From Oceanospirillales bacterium (GTDB lineage Bacteria > Pseudomonadota > Gammaproteobacteria > Pseudomonadales > Endozoicomonadaceae): a stretch of DNA of 64,000 nt. The notes under the pieces were generated by a model that saw nothing but the letters and a program-made list of their open reading frames with translations, did not search any database and was not told where the DNA came from. The stretch spans positions 62,001 through 126,000 of the forward strand of contig SIHQ01000014.1 of assembly GCA_004762125.1 (NCBI GenBank), given 5' to 3'. Below, in pieces: positions 1 through 9,433 of this stretch. The translations under genes and the position numbers were made by a program. Every line of letters starts with the position of its first letter. The stretch's first letter is position 1.

Positions 1-520
1 TATTCGTTATTCAGGCTCTCCTATTCCTCTCAGCTTTGATGAGATCAGCAGCCAGAAACAGGTCGTTCTGGTTGATATCAACAAAGATAGAGCCATAGAC
101 ATTACTGAACTGCCTGTTCCTCTGTTCAGACCACTAAAAACCATCAAGGGAGAACTGAGCGCTATCGAGCAACAATTAAAGACGCTCGAAACGTCATCAG
201 ACCTTACTCCTTGGCTCGAAGTTGTTATTGAAACAGAAAACTACATCAGTGACCTTCAAGAACAGATTAGTAGCCTTATTGCTGACTTACCTGTGGAGGT
301 ATTGAGAGTTCGTAGACACAAGGAAAAATCAACGACATCACTGACCAGAGAAGAAAATGAAACTCTGGACGAACTCGATATCAACGATGTTTTTCTTAAA
401 AGGCTTTTCGAAGAAGGATTAGAGTCTGAAACAGACAGTAGCCTGACTTCAGCTTTCAACGAAATTCTTGAATCAATCAATGAAGAATCGCAAGCGGAAG
501 ACAAGGAAGTAATCGTATGA
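1..520 (+). CDS. sbcD: SbcD nuclease subunit, 3' end only (5' cut by window edge)
   Basis: C-terminal part of the Mre11-type nuclease subunit of SbcCD, which opens DNA hairpins and processes double-strand ends with the SbcC ATPase. The frame is open from base 2 and begins with the RYSGSPIPLSF segment that follows the phosphoesterase domain in this family. The rest is the charged cap and tail, ending EDKEVIV. The catalytic metal-binding motifs lie outside the window. The stop overlaps the sbcC start by 4 nt (ATGA), so the two subunits are translationally coupled. The call rests on the conserved segment and the sbcC context. Confidence 0.9.
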   Translation, partial: IRYSGSPIPLSFDEISSQKQVVLVDINKDRAIDITELPVPLFRPLKTIKGELSAIEQQLKTLETSSDLTPWLEVVIETENYISDLQEQISSLIADLPVEVLRVRRHKEKSTTSLTREENETLDELDINDVFLKRLFEEGLESETDSSLTSAFNEILESINEESQAEDKEVIV

Positions 521-3500
521 AAATTCTGAGTCTCCGCTTAAAGAACATCAATTCACTCAAAGGTGAGTGGAAAATCGATTTCACCACTGATGAGTTTGCT
601 AATAATGGCCTCTTTGCCATTACAGGCTCTACAGGCGCAGGTAAAACAACGCTTCTTGATGCTATCTGTCTGGCTCTTTATCACCAAACTCCCAGGCTCA
701 GCACCATTTCAGCCAGTGATAATGAGTTGATGACTCGCCATACAACGGAATCTCTGGCTGAAGTAGAGTTTGAGGTAAAGGGTAAAGGCTATCGTTCGTT
801 CTGGTCACAACGTCGAGCCAGAGGCAAGGTGGATGGCAAGCTGCAAAGCCCTCAGGTCGAACTGGCCACCATTGACGGAACCATTATCACCAGTCGAATC
901 GGCGATAAACTGAAAAAAATCAGTGAGATTACTGGTCTGGACTTTGGTCGTTTCACCAAGTCCATGATGTTGGCCCAGGGCGGTTTTGCCGCATTTCTTG
1001 AGGCCAATGCCAATGACCGTGCAGAGCTTCTGGAAGAACTCACCGGCACAGAGATTTACGGTGAAATATCCCGTCGTGTGTTCACCAGAATGCGTGTCGA
1101 ACAGGACAGTTTGAACCTTTTGAAAGCTCGCACAGAAGGCATTCAATTGCTAGACGACGACGTGATAGAAGGACTGCAACTGGAACAGGGACAACTTTCT
1201 GAGTCGGAAACAGCAACCGCTGAACACATTAAAAGTACGACCTCGAAACTGCAGTGGTTAAAAACCATCGGCGAAAGACAGACTGATCTGACTTCTGCTC
1301 TGGAAAGAAAAACTAAAACTCTGGAAGAACAACAAAGTCATAGCGAGTCTCTTGCACTATTGGAAAATGCCATCCCGGCTCTGGAATTAAAGCCTCTCTA
1401 TGACCAATACACAGAGTTAACTACTTATCTTTCAGCCAGTCAGAAACAGCTGGAAGAGCTGCGTGGACAAGAGTCTGACGCGACAGAAAAACTATCAATC
1501 GCTAATCGAGACAGCCAGTCAGCCACAGAGAATTTTAATCAGGTAAAGCTGCAAAAAAATAAGACTGAAACTCTCGTTGCTGAAGAGATCACACCGCTGG
1601 ATACAGCCATTGCTCAAAGCAGTGAGCAGTTGGCAAAGTTCGATAAACAGACGATCGAACTTGCAGAACAAATTTCTCAAACGGAACGAAATATCCGTGA
1701 AATTTCTGCAAAACGGAAAACTGTTTACAGCCAGCTAAAAACAGCCGAGCAGTATCTGCAGCAAAACAGCAATCATGAAAACCTTTCTTCTCTGCTGCCT
1801 CTCTGGCAATCCCAGTTTGTACGAAGAAGCAACCTGACCCAAAAGTTTCAGGAATGTCAGTCCGATAATGCATCGTCTGCATCGACACTCCAGGAAGCTC
1901 AGCAACAGATTGACCGCCTGAGCCAGCTGTTACCCAACAAGGAACAGCAACTTAAAAACAGTCAGATTGATCTTCAAGCTCAAGATTCACTCAGAGCACA
2001 ATTGCTGTCGGGACAAGATGAAGCGTTCATTCGCCAGCATCAGGCCTTGCTCACTGAACAGATTCCATTGATTCAGGAGCTAAAAGGTCTTGAAAAACAG
2101 TTTTGTGAAAATCGTCAGGAGCTTTCCAGAGAGCAGGTAAAACTATCCAGTAGCAAGCAGCAATCAGAACCTGTTCTCCAGCAATTGAATAGATACAGGC
2201 AGGACTATGTCAGAGAAAAACAACACCAGGACGACCTTAAGAAACTGCTGCAACAAGAAGAAAGAATTGCCAGTCTGACAGATCACCGCAATCAGCTGAC
2301 AGAGGGTGACCCTTGTCCTTTATGCGGGTCAACTGAACACCCTGATATTGAGAGCTACGCTCACATTGATGCTAGTTCTACCGAACGTCGTTTCAGGGAA
2401 AAGGAAGTTCTTGTTTCCGAACTTCATCAACAGGGTCTGGAGAAAAGAGAAGCTTTGACCCGACTGGAAACACTTCATCAAACGTCAGAGCAAAGAATCA
2501 TTGAGTTGAATGATCTGGATCAGCGCCATACTCACCAATGGCAGGCTATCTGTCAGAAGATGGAGATTTCGCTGGATATCAACAACACGGCAGAGGTCGA
2601 ACAATGGTTCAATCAGACACGAAGCCAGTGGTCATCGCTCAATAAACAGGTCGAACAAATCGACAGTAATGCCACTGCTATTAACGACGCCAAAGAGTTT
2701 TTGAATAAACAACGACAGGTGGTTGATCAAGCTCGCCATCAGTTACAGCTTGAGCAGGAAAAATTTCGCCAAACAGAGCTTCATCAACAGAATGCTCTCA
2801 AGCACATTGATACCGTCAGCCATGACCTTAAGCAGCTGGAAGCTACTCTGCAGCAATCCATCGGGAGCTCTTTGCTACAAGATTCTCTGCCAGTGATTGA
2901 GCAGCAAGACATCTGGTATTCAACACAACAACAGCTTGCTGAGCAGTGGAGTCAGAGCCTTCATCAACGAACTGAAAGTCAGGCACAACTGGCTACACTT
3001 GATAACGAACTGCAGGTCATCAATGAACGACATAAGCTCATTGAGAACAACCTCGCTTCCCTGAAATCAGATAAACAGTCTCTTCAAAACTCTTACGATG
3101 AAAAAACTAACCATCGTTTAACTTTGTTTGGTGACCTATCAGTGACCGAAGAGCGACAAAGGCTTATTAAAGGGTTGCAAGAAGCCGAGCAGCACGTGCT
3201 GACGATGCAAGAACTGCAAAAGCAATCTTCCGAATCTGTAAACCGTTTGACCGGTTCTATTAGTCAGCAACGGCAGGATATTGCTTCATTGCTGAGTCGC
3301 TATGAACAAAAATCGGAAGAGTGGCAGCAGGCTCTCAAAGAGAGTCGTTTCAAGTCTGAAGAAACATTTATTGAAGGACTGATTGATCCTGAGAAACGAG
3401 CCAAACTTGAAGCATTGAGACAATCTCTTGAACAGGGTTGTACGAAAGCAAACGAAGCTTATAAGCAAATAGAGGAAAGTCTTAAAACCTTGCTGGATCA

Positions 3501-4191
3501 GGCCATAACTGACCAAACCGAAGATCAATTGAAAGACAAGCAGACAAATTGTGAAAATGAACAACGCCAGATAAACCAACGAAAAGGTGAAATTCGACAG
3601 GCTCTAAAAGACGATCAGGAAAAACGACAACTGCAAGGCAGCATCGTTGATGAGATCAGTGCTCAGAATAAGGTATTTGGCACTTGGGACCAGCTGAACA
3701 ATCTCATTGGCTCAGCTAAAGGCGACAAGTTCAGGAAGTATGCACAGGGGCTGACTCTGGATCATCTTGTCTATCTCGCCAATCAACAGCTGGAAAAACT
3801 GCACGGTCGTTATCTACTGAACAGAAAAGTCGGTGAAGAGTTAAGCCTTGAAGTGCTGGATACCTGGCAGGGCGATACGGCTCGAGATATTCGTACATTG
3901 TCGGGTGGAGAAAGTTTTCTGGTCAGCCTGGCATTAGCGTTGGCGCTGTCTGATCTGGTCAGCCATAAAACCAGTATTGATTCACTGTTTCTGGATGAAG
4001 GTTTCGGTACTCTGGATCAGGAAACACTTGAGATAGCTCTAAACGCTCTCGACAGTCTGAATGCCAGTGGCAAGATGGTGGGTGTGATATCTCACGTCGA
4101 GTCGTTGAAAGAACGTATTCCAACTCGAATCGAAGTCAGAAAAGAAGTGGGGCTGGGTTACAGCTCGCTGGATAAAGCGTTTGCGGTTTAG
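517..4191 (+). CDS. sbcC: SbcC, SMC-like ATPase of the SbcCD nuclease
   Basis: Rad50-type ATPase that pairs with SbcD to cleave hairpins and protein-blocked DNA ends. The 1224 residues show the family order: Walker A GSTGAGKT at residues 37-44, a long Gln/Glu-rich coiled coil, a CPLC zinc hook at about residues 600-603, the return coil, then the signature LSGGESF and Walker B LFLDEGFG near the C-terminus. Length is somewhat over the roughly 1050 of E. coli SbcC, explained by the coils. The ATG overlaps the sbcD stop. The TAG stop overlaps, tail to tail, the stop of the gene on the other strand. Confidence 0.95.
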   Translation: MKILSLRLKNINSLKGEWKIDFTTDEFANNGLFAITGSTGAGKTTLLDAICLALYHQTPRLSTISASDNELMTRHTTESLAEVEFEVKGKGYRSFWSQRRARGKVDGKLQSPQVELATIDGTIITSRIGDKLKKISEITGLDFGRFTKSMMLAQGGFAAFLEANANDRAELLEELTGTEIYGEISRRVFTRMRVEQDSLNLLKARTEGIQLLDDDVIEGLQLEQGQLSESETATAEHIKSTTSKLQWLKTIGERQTDLTSALERKTKTLEEQQSHSESLALLENAIPALELKPLYDQYTELTTYLSASQKQLEELRGQESDATEKLSIANRDSQSATENFNQVKLQKNKTETLVAEEITPLDTAIAQSSEQLAKFDKQTIELAEQISQTERNIREISAKRKTVYSQLKTAEQYLQQNSNHENLSSLLPLWQSQFVRRSNLTQKFQECQSDNASSASTLQEAQQQIDRLSQLLPNKEQQLKNSQIDLQAQDSLRAQLLSGQDEAFIRQHQALLTEQIPLIQELKGLEKQFCENRQELSREQVKLSSSKQQSEPVLQQLNRYRQDYVREKQHQDDLKKLLQQEERIASLTDHRNQLTEGDPCPLCGSTEHPDIESYAHIDASSTERRFREKEVLVSELHQQGLEKREALTRLETLHQTSEQRIIELNDLDQRHTHQWQAICQKMEISLDINNTAEVEQWFNQTRSQWSSLNKQVEQIDSNATAINDAKEFLNKQRQVVDQARHQLQLEQEKFRQTELHQQNALKHIDTVSHDLKQLEATLQQSIGSSLLQDSLPVIEQQDIWYSTQQQLAEQWSQSLHQRTESQAQLATLDNELQVINERHKLIENNLASLKSDKQSLQNSYDEKTNHRLTLFGDLSVTEERQRLIKGLQEAEQHVLTMQELQKQSSESVNRLTGSISQQRQDIASLLSRYEQKSEEWQQALKESRFKSEETFIEGLIDPEKRAKLEALRQSLEQGCTKANEAYKQIEESLKTLLDQAITDQTEDQLKDKQTNCENEQRQINQRKGEIRQALKDDQEKRQLQGSIVDEISAQNKVFGTWDQLNNLIGSAKGDKFRKYAQGLTLDHLVYLANQQLEKLHGRYLLNRKVGEELSLEVLDTWQGDTARDIRTLSGGESFLVSLALALALSDLVSHKTSIDSLFLDEGFGTLDQETLEIALNALDSLNASGKMVGVISHVESLKERIPTRIEVRKEVGLGYSSLDKAFAV

Positions 4192-4604
4192 TTACTGTTA
4201 ATCAGCCGAATCGTATCAGCTCGTACCATTCCCGGGGTATCTGTTTTCAACAGTCGAATGCTTTGAAAACGGATGCCCTGAGCGTAGAGTTCAGCGAAGG
4301 CATCTACGTATGAGTTATATGGAGCGACATCTACTGATAACTCAACCTGGAGTAGATTACTTTCTTTAATCAGAATATTCAGGTCATGTTTTTTACTAAT
4401 AACTTCAAGTCTACGAACCCAGTTAATTTGCTGGAAAGCTTTTTCATTAAGGATTTCTAGCTGAGCAGCTTTTGTCTGGACTTGCTGTTGAAATCTGGAG
4501 ATATCATTTGTCTCGGTAGGAATCGTGTTTTTTTTGAACAGAGTAATCACAACCAAACAACAGAGGCTAATAGTTATCAAAGCAGTAAATAAATATTTTT
4601 TCAT
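4188..4604 (-). CDS. Unrecognised small membrane-anchored protein
   Basis: About 138 residues from ATG 4604. An upstream in-frame ATG at 4634 would add ten residues with no clear benefit. There is one N-terminal membrane segment (roughly residues 4-22), a short predicted coil rich in Gln and Glu, then an alternating strand/helix region ending RADTIRLINSN. This bitopic plan resembles GspM/PilO-type assembly proteins of secretion and pilus systems, but no motif proves it and no secretion genes are adjacent. No convincing ribosome binding site precedes either start. It converges on sbcC with overlapping stop codons. Confidence 0.6.
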   Translation of the reverse strand: MKKYLFTALITISLCCLVVITLFKKNTIPTETNDISRFQQQVQTKAAQLEILNEKAFQQINWVRRLEVISKKHDLNILIKESNLLQVELSVDVAPYNSYVDAFAELYAQGIRFQSIRLLKTDTPGMVRADTIRLINSN

Positions 4605-4620
4605 AGAAAAGTTTTTAAAA

Positions 4621-4639
4621 AAAGTATGTCTCATACTTT
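4621..4639. repeat. Perfect 8-bp inverted repeat
   Basis: AAAGTATG and CATACTTT are separated by 3 nt. The dyad lies just upstream of the ATG at 4604 and covers the alternative ATG at 4634. It could be an operator or a small RNA hairpin. Confidence 0.4.
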
Positions 4640-4721
4640 ACTAAAACATACTCTTTCGCAATCTAACAGAGACACTCAATACGTTTGTTTTTTTATTAGC
4701 TGCAGCGATTCAACACAATGA

Positions 4722-5810
4722 TTAGCGGCTTTTTAACTGTTTTTCCAGTATTACCAAGCATGATTCTTTGAAGCTAGACGGATACTTTTGAAGATCTTCT
4801 GTTACTTTAGATCTAACTTCATCTGAACTTACTGATCTATCGTACCCTCCGTTCGCTGTAAATAATGTTTCAACTTTGACTTCAATCCTTCGCTCTCTCA
4901 CCGCTTCTCTCATTTCACCAGATTTCATCCCATTCTCAATCAAACTCTGTTCAAGATTTTTCAAAAAACTTTCTTTACTAGTATTTGCTAACCCTGCTTT
5001 AAGAGATTCGACATCACCGGATCTGGCCATATCAAGAAATCGCTCAGACTTGCTCTTGGGGACTGATGCGTAATCAGCTTCCGTATAATCAAGCTCAATT
5101 CCTTCATCCTGAAGAGTTCCAGATTGTTCCTTTTCCTGAGCAATCAGTTGCTCTCTGAGTGCCGCAACTCTTTCTTTTGAAGAATCGTGATTGCCAACCG
5201 ATACGTAACCTCCTTCATCGATCTGCTTACCACTGGGAGTGAATGAATCTGCATAACTTGGGATCTCATCAGGCTCAGCGCGGGGAGGGGTGCGTGACTC
5301 GGCATAGCTTGGGATTTCTTCGCCATAAAAATCTGATAGATCAGCTGCTGAGCCTATAGATGATCCTACTCCTGAATCAGTTTCAAAATTCCTGCCGGAC
5401 TCACTACCTTTAGGTGAGACTGCAGCTTCTCGGTCATCTTTAGTCACTTCAAGTAGTGTGTGAGCTTGCTTCGTGGTCATACTAGCCACCCGAAAATCAT
5501 CTATTTTGTTGCCATCAAGATTTACAAAGTTCGGCAGCAATACATCTAACGCTTTCATTGTTCGCTCAGAGAGAGGCGTACCGCTTACTGTATTCAACAT
5601 CGCCTGATTGAATTTCAGAATGGTTCTTACCGTTTTACCTTCTAATGCCTCTACACTTCGGGCACCGAACTTACCTTTAGCACCACCAAATCGAAGTTTA
5701 TCTGTATCTTCCCCAATTCTGACCGTTTCACCACCATGCTTTTTTACGGCTTTAGCAATATCTTGCTCAAACTGTGGAGTTATCTGTGGACCACCGCCTA
5801 CGCCATTCAT
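4722..5810 (-). CDS. Orphan protein with repeated tyrosine motifs, possible host-directed effector
   Basis: 362 residues, no signal peptide or membrane segment, and no family recognised. Residues 1-130 look folded. Residues 130-255 are low-complexity (Ser, Asp, Glu, Pro) and carry EIPSYA twice (165-170 and 182-187, each followed by E/D-S), then GGYVSVG (Tyr202) and ADYASVP (Tyr247). Residues 255-362 are helical and charged. Short repeated acidic Tyr motifs in a disordered linker are typical of secreted proteins phosphorylated in a eukaryotic host, as in EPIYA effectors, and YxSV resembles SH2-binding motifs. That role is inference; no secretion genes are nearby. It sits alone between the gene ending at 4188 and the copper module. 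Confidence 0.6.
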   Translation of the reverse strand: MNGVGGGPQITPQFEQDIAKAVKKHGGETVRIGEDTDKLRFGGAKGKFGARSVEALEGKTVRTILKFNQAMLNTVSGTPLSERTMKALDVLLPNFVNLDGNKIDDFRVASMTTKQAHTLLEVTKDDREAAVSPKGSESGRNFETDSGVGSSIGSAADLSDFYGEEIPSYAESRTPPRAEPDEIPSYADSFTPSGKQIDEGGYVSVGNHDSSKERVAALREQLIAQEKEQSGTLQDEGIELDYTEADYASVPKSKSERFLDMARSGDVESLKAGLANTSKESFLKNLEQSLIENGMKSGEMREAVRERRIEVKVETLFTANGGYDRSVSSDEVRSKVTEDLQKYPSSFKESCLVILEKQLKSR

Positions 5811-5898
5811 AATCGAAATTCCATTTCCGGCTATCTATTAAATCTTATTTTAGGACAACTGTTATACGAAATATCAGTTATAAGAATGCACTTACCTA

Positions 5899-6294
5899 TT
5901 ACAAAGACGATGCAGCCAGTTTCTCGAGAATCGGACAATCCGGAAAATCATCTCCATGACAGCATTGCGTTAGCTGCTGAAGACTTTTTTGAATCGTTTG
6001 GAGTTGAATGATTTTCGCTTTCACATCTGTCAGCTTTTTTAGCGCCAAAGCCTTCACATCAGCACTTTTCCGACCTGTATCCCGATAAAGATCCAAAAGA
6101 CTGGAACTCTCTTTCAAAGTGAACCCTAACTCTCGTGCATGACTGATAAAGTTCAACTCTTTAATATGCTGCTCTGAATAGTCACGATAGCCATTATTCT
6201 GACGGGAAGCAGGAGGAATCAACTTCTGCTCCTCATAATATCGAATGGTTTTTTTTGTCAGCCCTGTGGCTTTCGCTACTCCGGAAATGTTCAT
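5899..6294 (-). CDS. cueR: CueR-type MerR regulator of copper efflux
   Basis: About 131 residues: N-terminal MerR helix-turn-helix (GVAKATGLTKKTIRYYEEQ), a dimerisation helix, and a C-terminal Cu(I)-binding loop with two Cys spaced as in CueR (CCHGDDFPDCPI). The ATG at 6294 is preceded by AAGGA at good spacing; an upstream in-frame ATG at 6354 would lie inside copA. It starts 19 nt after the copA stop, so the two form a copA-cueR operon. CueR senses cytoplasmic Cu(I) and twists its promoter into an active form, consistent with the 19-bp-spacer promoter before copA. Confidence 0.93.
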   Translation of the reverse strand: MNISGVAKATGLTKKTIRYYEEQKLIPPASRQNNGYRDYSEQHIKELNFISHARELGFTLKESSSLLDLYRDTGRKSADVKALALKKLTDVKAKIIQLQTIQKSLQQLTQCCHGDDFPDCPILEKLAASSL

Positions 6295-6313
6295 AGCTTT
6301 TCCTTTCAGAAAC

Positions 6314-8794
6314 TTACCTTTTAGACGGTTTGAACAATCGTAATCGGTTGGCATTGGTTACCACAGTCACGGACGAGAGCGCCATGGCGGCTCCGCCAAT
6401 GACTGGACTCAGTAGTATTCCGGTCAGCGGATAAAGAACGCCTGCCGCGACTGGAATACCCAAGGAGTTGTATACAAAGGCACCAAAAAGATTTTGTTTG
6501 ATGTTCTTTAGCGTGGCCCGAGATAACTCAATAGAGTCCGCTAGCCCATGAAGAGAAGAGCGCATCAGTGTGATATCTGCCGACTCAATAGCTACATCCG
6601 TACCTGTACCAATAGCAAAGCCCACATCGGCTCTGGCCAGAGCCGGAGCATCGTTAATGCCATCACCCGTCATACCTGCCAGCTCACCTTTCTCTTGCAG
6701 TTCACGAACAAATTGCTCTTTGTCTTCTGGCATAACTTCTGCTTGAAATTCATCAACACCCACTGTTTTTGCCACTGCTGCAGCGGTATGGCGATTGTCT
6801 CCGGTCAACATCACGACATTGACGCCAAGCCGGTGAAGCCTTTGAATGGCAGAGGCCGAATCTTTTCTGATTGGATCTGACACCGAAATGATACCTGCCA
6901 GTTTTCCGTCAACGGCCATAAACATTGGTGTTTGTCCCTGTTCTGCCAGCGCCAGCGCTTTATCAGACAGGCTGCTGATATCAACAGACTTATGGTTCAT
7001 TAACCTGGTGTTGCCCAGCAAAACTTCATGATCATTCACTAGGCCTGAAACACCCTTGCCGGTGATGGCTTCGAACTCTCTAACAATATGGAGTTCAACA
7101 TTCTGCTGTTTGGCAGACTCCACAATGGCTTCGGCAAGTGGGTGTTCGGAAACAGATTCAATGCTGGCAGCGAGAGAAAGCAGTCTGTTCTGATCCATAC
7201 CTTCCATTTCAGAAGCAACTTGTAGTTCCGTGACTCTTGGAGATCCTTCAGTAATGGTGCCGGTTTTATCAAGAACAATGGTGGTCAGCTTACTGGCTTT
7301 CTGCAGAGCTTCACCTTGCCGAATCAGAATACCCAGCTCTGCCGCCCGACCAACACCCGCCATCACCGACATAGGTGTTGCCAGACCCAACGCACAGGGA
7401 CAAGCAATAATAAGAACAGTCGTTGCGACAACAAGGCTGTGAGCGAGGTCAGGGCCAAACAGATACCACACTATTGCTGCAATAAGCGCCACAGCAATCA
7501 CTGTCGGAACAAAGATTGACGACACTCGGTCAGCCAACCGGGCAATAGGCAGTTTTGATCCCTGAGCCTTTCTTACTAGTGCAATTATCTGAGCCAGAGT
7601 TGTTTCGCTGCCCACTTTCTCGGCTTGAAACAGCAACGTGCCATTCTTGTTAATGGTTCCGGCTGATACCGTATCGCCTGCCTTCTTGGCGACAGCAAGT
7701 GGCTCCCCCGTCAACATGGACTCATCTATCAGGCTAGAGCCTTCTATAACCAGTCCATCAACGGCTACTTTCTCACCGGGGCGAATCCGAACCTGATCTC
7801 CTCTTCGAACCTGCTCTATAGGAATATCAACTTCTTTGCTCTCACGGACAACACGAGCTGTCTTGGCCTGAAGGCCCAATAATCGTTTGAGGGCTTTCCC
7901 TGTTTTCCCTTTGGCTCTCAATTCAAGGGCATGGCCAAGATTGATCAATCCAATAATCATGGCACTGGCTTCAAAGTAAACATGCCGAGAACCGGCAGGC
8001 AGGAAATCGGGAAACAAAACCACCAACATCGAGTAAAGCCAGGCAACACCAGTACCTATAGCAATCAAGGTATCCATATTAGTATTGCCATGTTTCATGG
8101 CTCGCCACATGCCAGTGAAGTAATGACCGCCAGAGAAAACAAGAATCAACAACGTCACCAGCCCAACAGCACCCCATCCCATTTGCTGGGCTGGGGTATT
8201 AACGCTCATTTCACCAGTAAATAATCCCCACAGCATCAGTGGCAAACCAACACCCAGAGCTATAACCGTATGTCGTATTAAATAGCGATAACGTGTACGG
8301 TCTTCCCGTTCCTGTCTTTCCTGCAGATCTTTCTGTTGATCAATCAATTCACCCGGATAACCGACTTTTTCCAACACATTAAGAATGTCAGCTACCTCAA
8401 TGCTGCCATCGACGGTACAGGTTTTTCCGGGAAGATTGACCTCTGCAAATTGAATACCGACAGTGTCGTTAAGGGCTGACTCTATTTTTCCAACGCAAGA
8501 CGCACAGTTCATTGAAGGAATGGAAAAAAGATACTCTTCAGTGATCAATAGTGATGCGCCAAAGCCTGCTGCTTCCACTGCTTTTATCAAGTGCTCACTG
8601 TCGCACTGACCTTCTACCGTTGCAGACTTGTCAGCTAGGTTAACGTTAGCCAGAGTAACACCATCAATGGCACTCAAAGCTTTCTCCACTTTACCAACAC
8701 AGCTAGCGCAGTTAAGGCCTGTCAGTGACAACTGTATTGGTGCCCGCTGTGTTGGTGACCGCTGTACTGGTAAAGGGATTGGAGAGTTTGCCAT
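6314..8794 (-). CDS. copA: CopA, Cu(I)-exporting P1B-type ATPase
   Basis: 826 residues. It pumps Cu(I) out of the cytoplasm. There are two N-terminal heavy-metal domains with CxxC sites (Cys29/Cys32 and Cys97/Cys100), eight predicted membrane segments, the CPC ion site at residues 465-467, the phosphorylation motif DKTGT (Asp509) and GDGIND near the C-terminus. All key residues are intact. The start is supported by AGGAG six bases upstream. Transcription runs from the CueR-type promoter at 8830-8860 and continues into cueR. Confidence 0.96.
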   Translation of the reverse strand: MANSPIPLPVQRSPTQRAPIQLSLTGLNCASCVGKVEKALSAIDGVTLANVNLADKSATVEGQCDSEHLIKAVEAAGFGASLLITEEYLFSIPSMNCASCVGKIESALNDTVGIQFAEVNLPGKTCTVDGSIEVADILNVLEKVGYPGELIDQQKDLQERQEREDRTRYRYLIRHTVIALGVGLPLMLWGLFTGEMSVNTPAQQMGWGAVGLVTLLILVFSGGHYFTGMWRAMKHGNTNMDTLIAIGTGVAWLYSMLVVLFPDFLPAGSRHVYFEASAMIIGLINLGHALELRAKGKTGKALKRLLGLQAKTARVVRESKEVDIPIEQVRRGDQVRIRPGEKVAVDGLVIEGSSLIDESMLTGEPLAVAKKAGDTVSAGTINKNGTLLFQAEKVGSETTLAQIIALVRKAQGSKLPIARLADRVSSIFVPTVIAVALIAAIVWYLFGPDLAHSLVVATTVLIIACPCALGLATPMSVMAGVGRAAELGILIRQGEALQKASKLTTIVLDKTGTITEGSPRVTELQVASEMEGMDQNRLLSLAASIESVSEHPLAEAIVESAKQQNVELHIVREFEAITGKGVSGLVNDHEVLLGNTRLMNHKSVDISSLSDKALALAEQGQTPMFMAVDGKLAGIISVSDPIRKDSASAIQRLHRLGVNVVMLTGDNRHTAAAVAKTVGVDEFQAEVMPEDKEQFVRELQEKGELAGMTGDGINDAPALARADVGFAIGTGTDVAIESADITLMRSSLHGLADSIELSRATLKNIKQNLFGAFVYNSLGIPVAAGVLYPLTGILLSPVIGGAAMALSSVTVVTNANRLRLFKPSKR

Positions 8795-8829
8795 CAGCGG
8801 CTCCTGAAGATTAAGTCCGGTATGACAAA

Positions 8830-8860
8830 AGCATAACTCTTACCCTAACTGGAAGGTAAA
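8830..8860 (-). promoter_or_regulatory. CueR-type copA promoter with 19-bp spacer
   Basis: On the minus strand the -35 TTTACC (8855-8860) and -10 TATGCT (8830-8835) are separated by exactly 19 bp, the overlong spacer that defines MerR-family promoters. The spacer contains the dyad TTACC(T/C)T...GGGTAA. It sits 36 bp before the copA ATG. Confidence 0.85.
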
Positions 8861-8889
8861 GGTTTTTCTGAAAGGTTAATTGTCACTAA

Positions 8890-9198
8890 TCAACAGAATT
8901 CTGTGTGCAGAAATTCGATCAGTCGAGCCGCTTCAGGGCTAGCAAGAGAGTAGTAAATAGTTTGGGATTCACGACGAGTTTCAACCAGACCATCCTGACG
9001 CAATTTGGCAAGATGTTGAGAAAGAGCCGATTGACTGAGATCGACCCGTTCATTCAGCTCAGTTACAGATAACTCACCCTGACCCAGATGACAGAGTACC
9101 AGCAGCCGATTCTCATTACTGACGGCTTTCAAAAGTAATACTGCATTTCGGGCTTTTAGTCGCATATTATCAATATCGATATTTACGGGTTGAGTCAT
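8890..9198 (-). CDS. ArsR-family regulator, BigR/SqrR/YgaV-like (sulfane-sulfur sensor type)
   Basis: 102-residue winged-helix repressor with the recognition helix SQSALSQHLAKLR. It lacks the metal-binding ELCVCDL motif of arsenic or zinc sensors. Instead it has one Cys in the second helix (Cys36, in VLCHL) and one as the final residue (Cys102), the pair that forms a di- or tetrasulfide switch in BigR, SqrR and YgaV. The start has GGGAAAGG just upstream. It is divergent from the RND operon, and the gap carries three copies of one dyad, so it probably represses itself and the operon. Sulfur sensing is inferred from the Cys pattern and from the DUF2892 gene at the operon end. Confidence 0.8.
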   Translation of the reverse strand: MTQPVNIDIDNMRLKARNAVLLLKAVSNENRLLVLCHLGQGELSVTELNERVDLSQSALSQHLAKLRQDGLVETRRESQTIYYSLASPEAARLIEFLHTEFC

Positions 9199-9213
9199 AC
9201 CTTTCCCAGTTAA

Positions 9214-9229
9214 ATTAGCATTTGCTTAT
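9214..9229. promoter_or_regulatory. Candidate ArsR-family operator, imperfect copy
   Basis: ATTAG-N6-CTTAT, one mismatch from the perfect dyads at 9379 and 9404. It lies 16 bp upstream of the regulator's own start, suggesting autoregulation. Confidence 0.5.
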
Positions 9230-9368
9230 TAAAACTGCCCAGAACAAAAACTGTCAACGTATTACCTTCTGAATTCACGCTATTTCATGATTCTTTCAAT
9301 CATTTAACGATTCAATACCGCCGTTTCTCGTCATTTAATTCATAATTTAATAAGAATTCATTTTTATC

Positions 9369-9396
9369 TTGCTTGTAAATTAGGTTTGTCTAATAT
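9369..9396 (+). promoter_or_regulatory. Predicted promoter of the RND operon
   Basis: -35 TTGCTT (9369-9374), 16-bp spacer, -10 TAATAT (9391-9396). The spacer and -10 are overlapped by one operator copy, and a second copy lies at the expected transcription start. Confidence 0.55.
9379..9394. promoter_or_regulatory. Candidate ArsR-family operator, perfect copy 1
   Basis: ATTAG-N6-CTAAT, a perfect 5+5 dyad inside the promoter spacer and -10 element. Binding here would block RNA polymerase. Confidence 0.6.
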
Positions 9397-9403
9397 AACT
9401 TAT

Positions 9404-9419
9404 ATTAGCAATAACTAAT
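9404..9419. promoter_or_regulatory. Candidate ArsR-family operator, perfect copy 2
   Basis: ATTAG-N6-CTAAT, identical in both arms to the copy 25 bp upstream, ending 14 bp before the RND gene ATG. Confidence 0.6.
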
Positions 9420-9433
9420 TAAATGGTCAGGTC

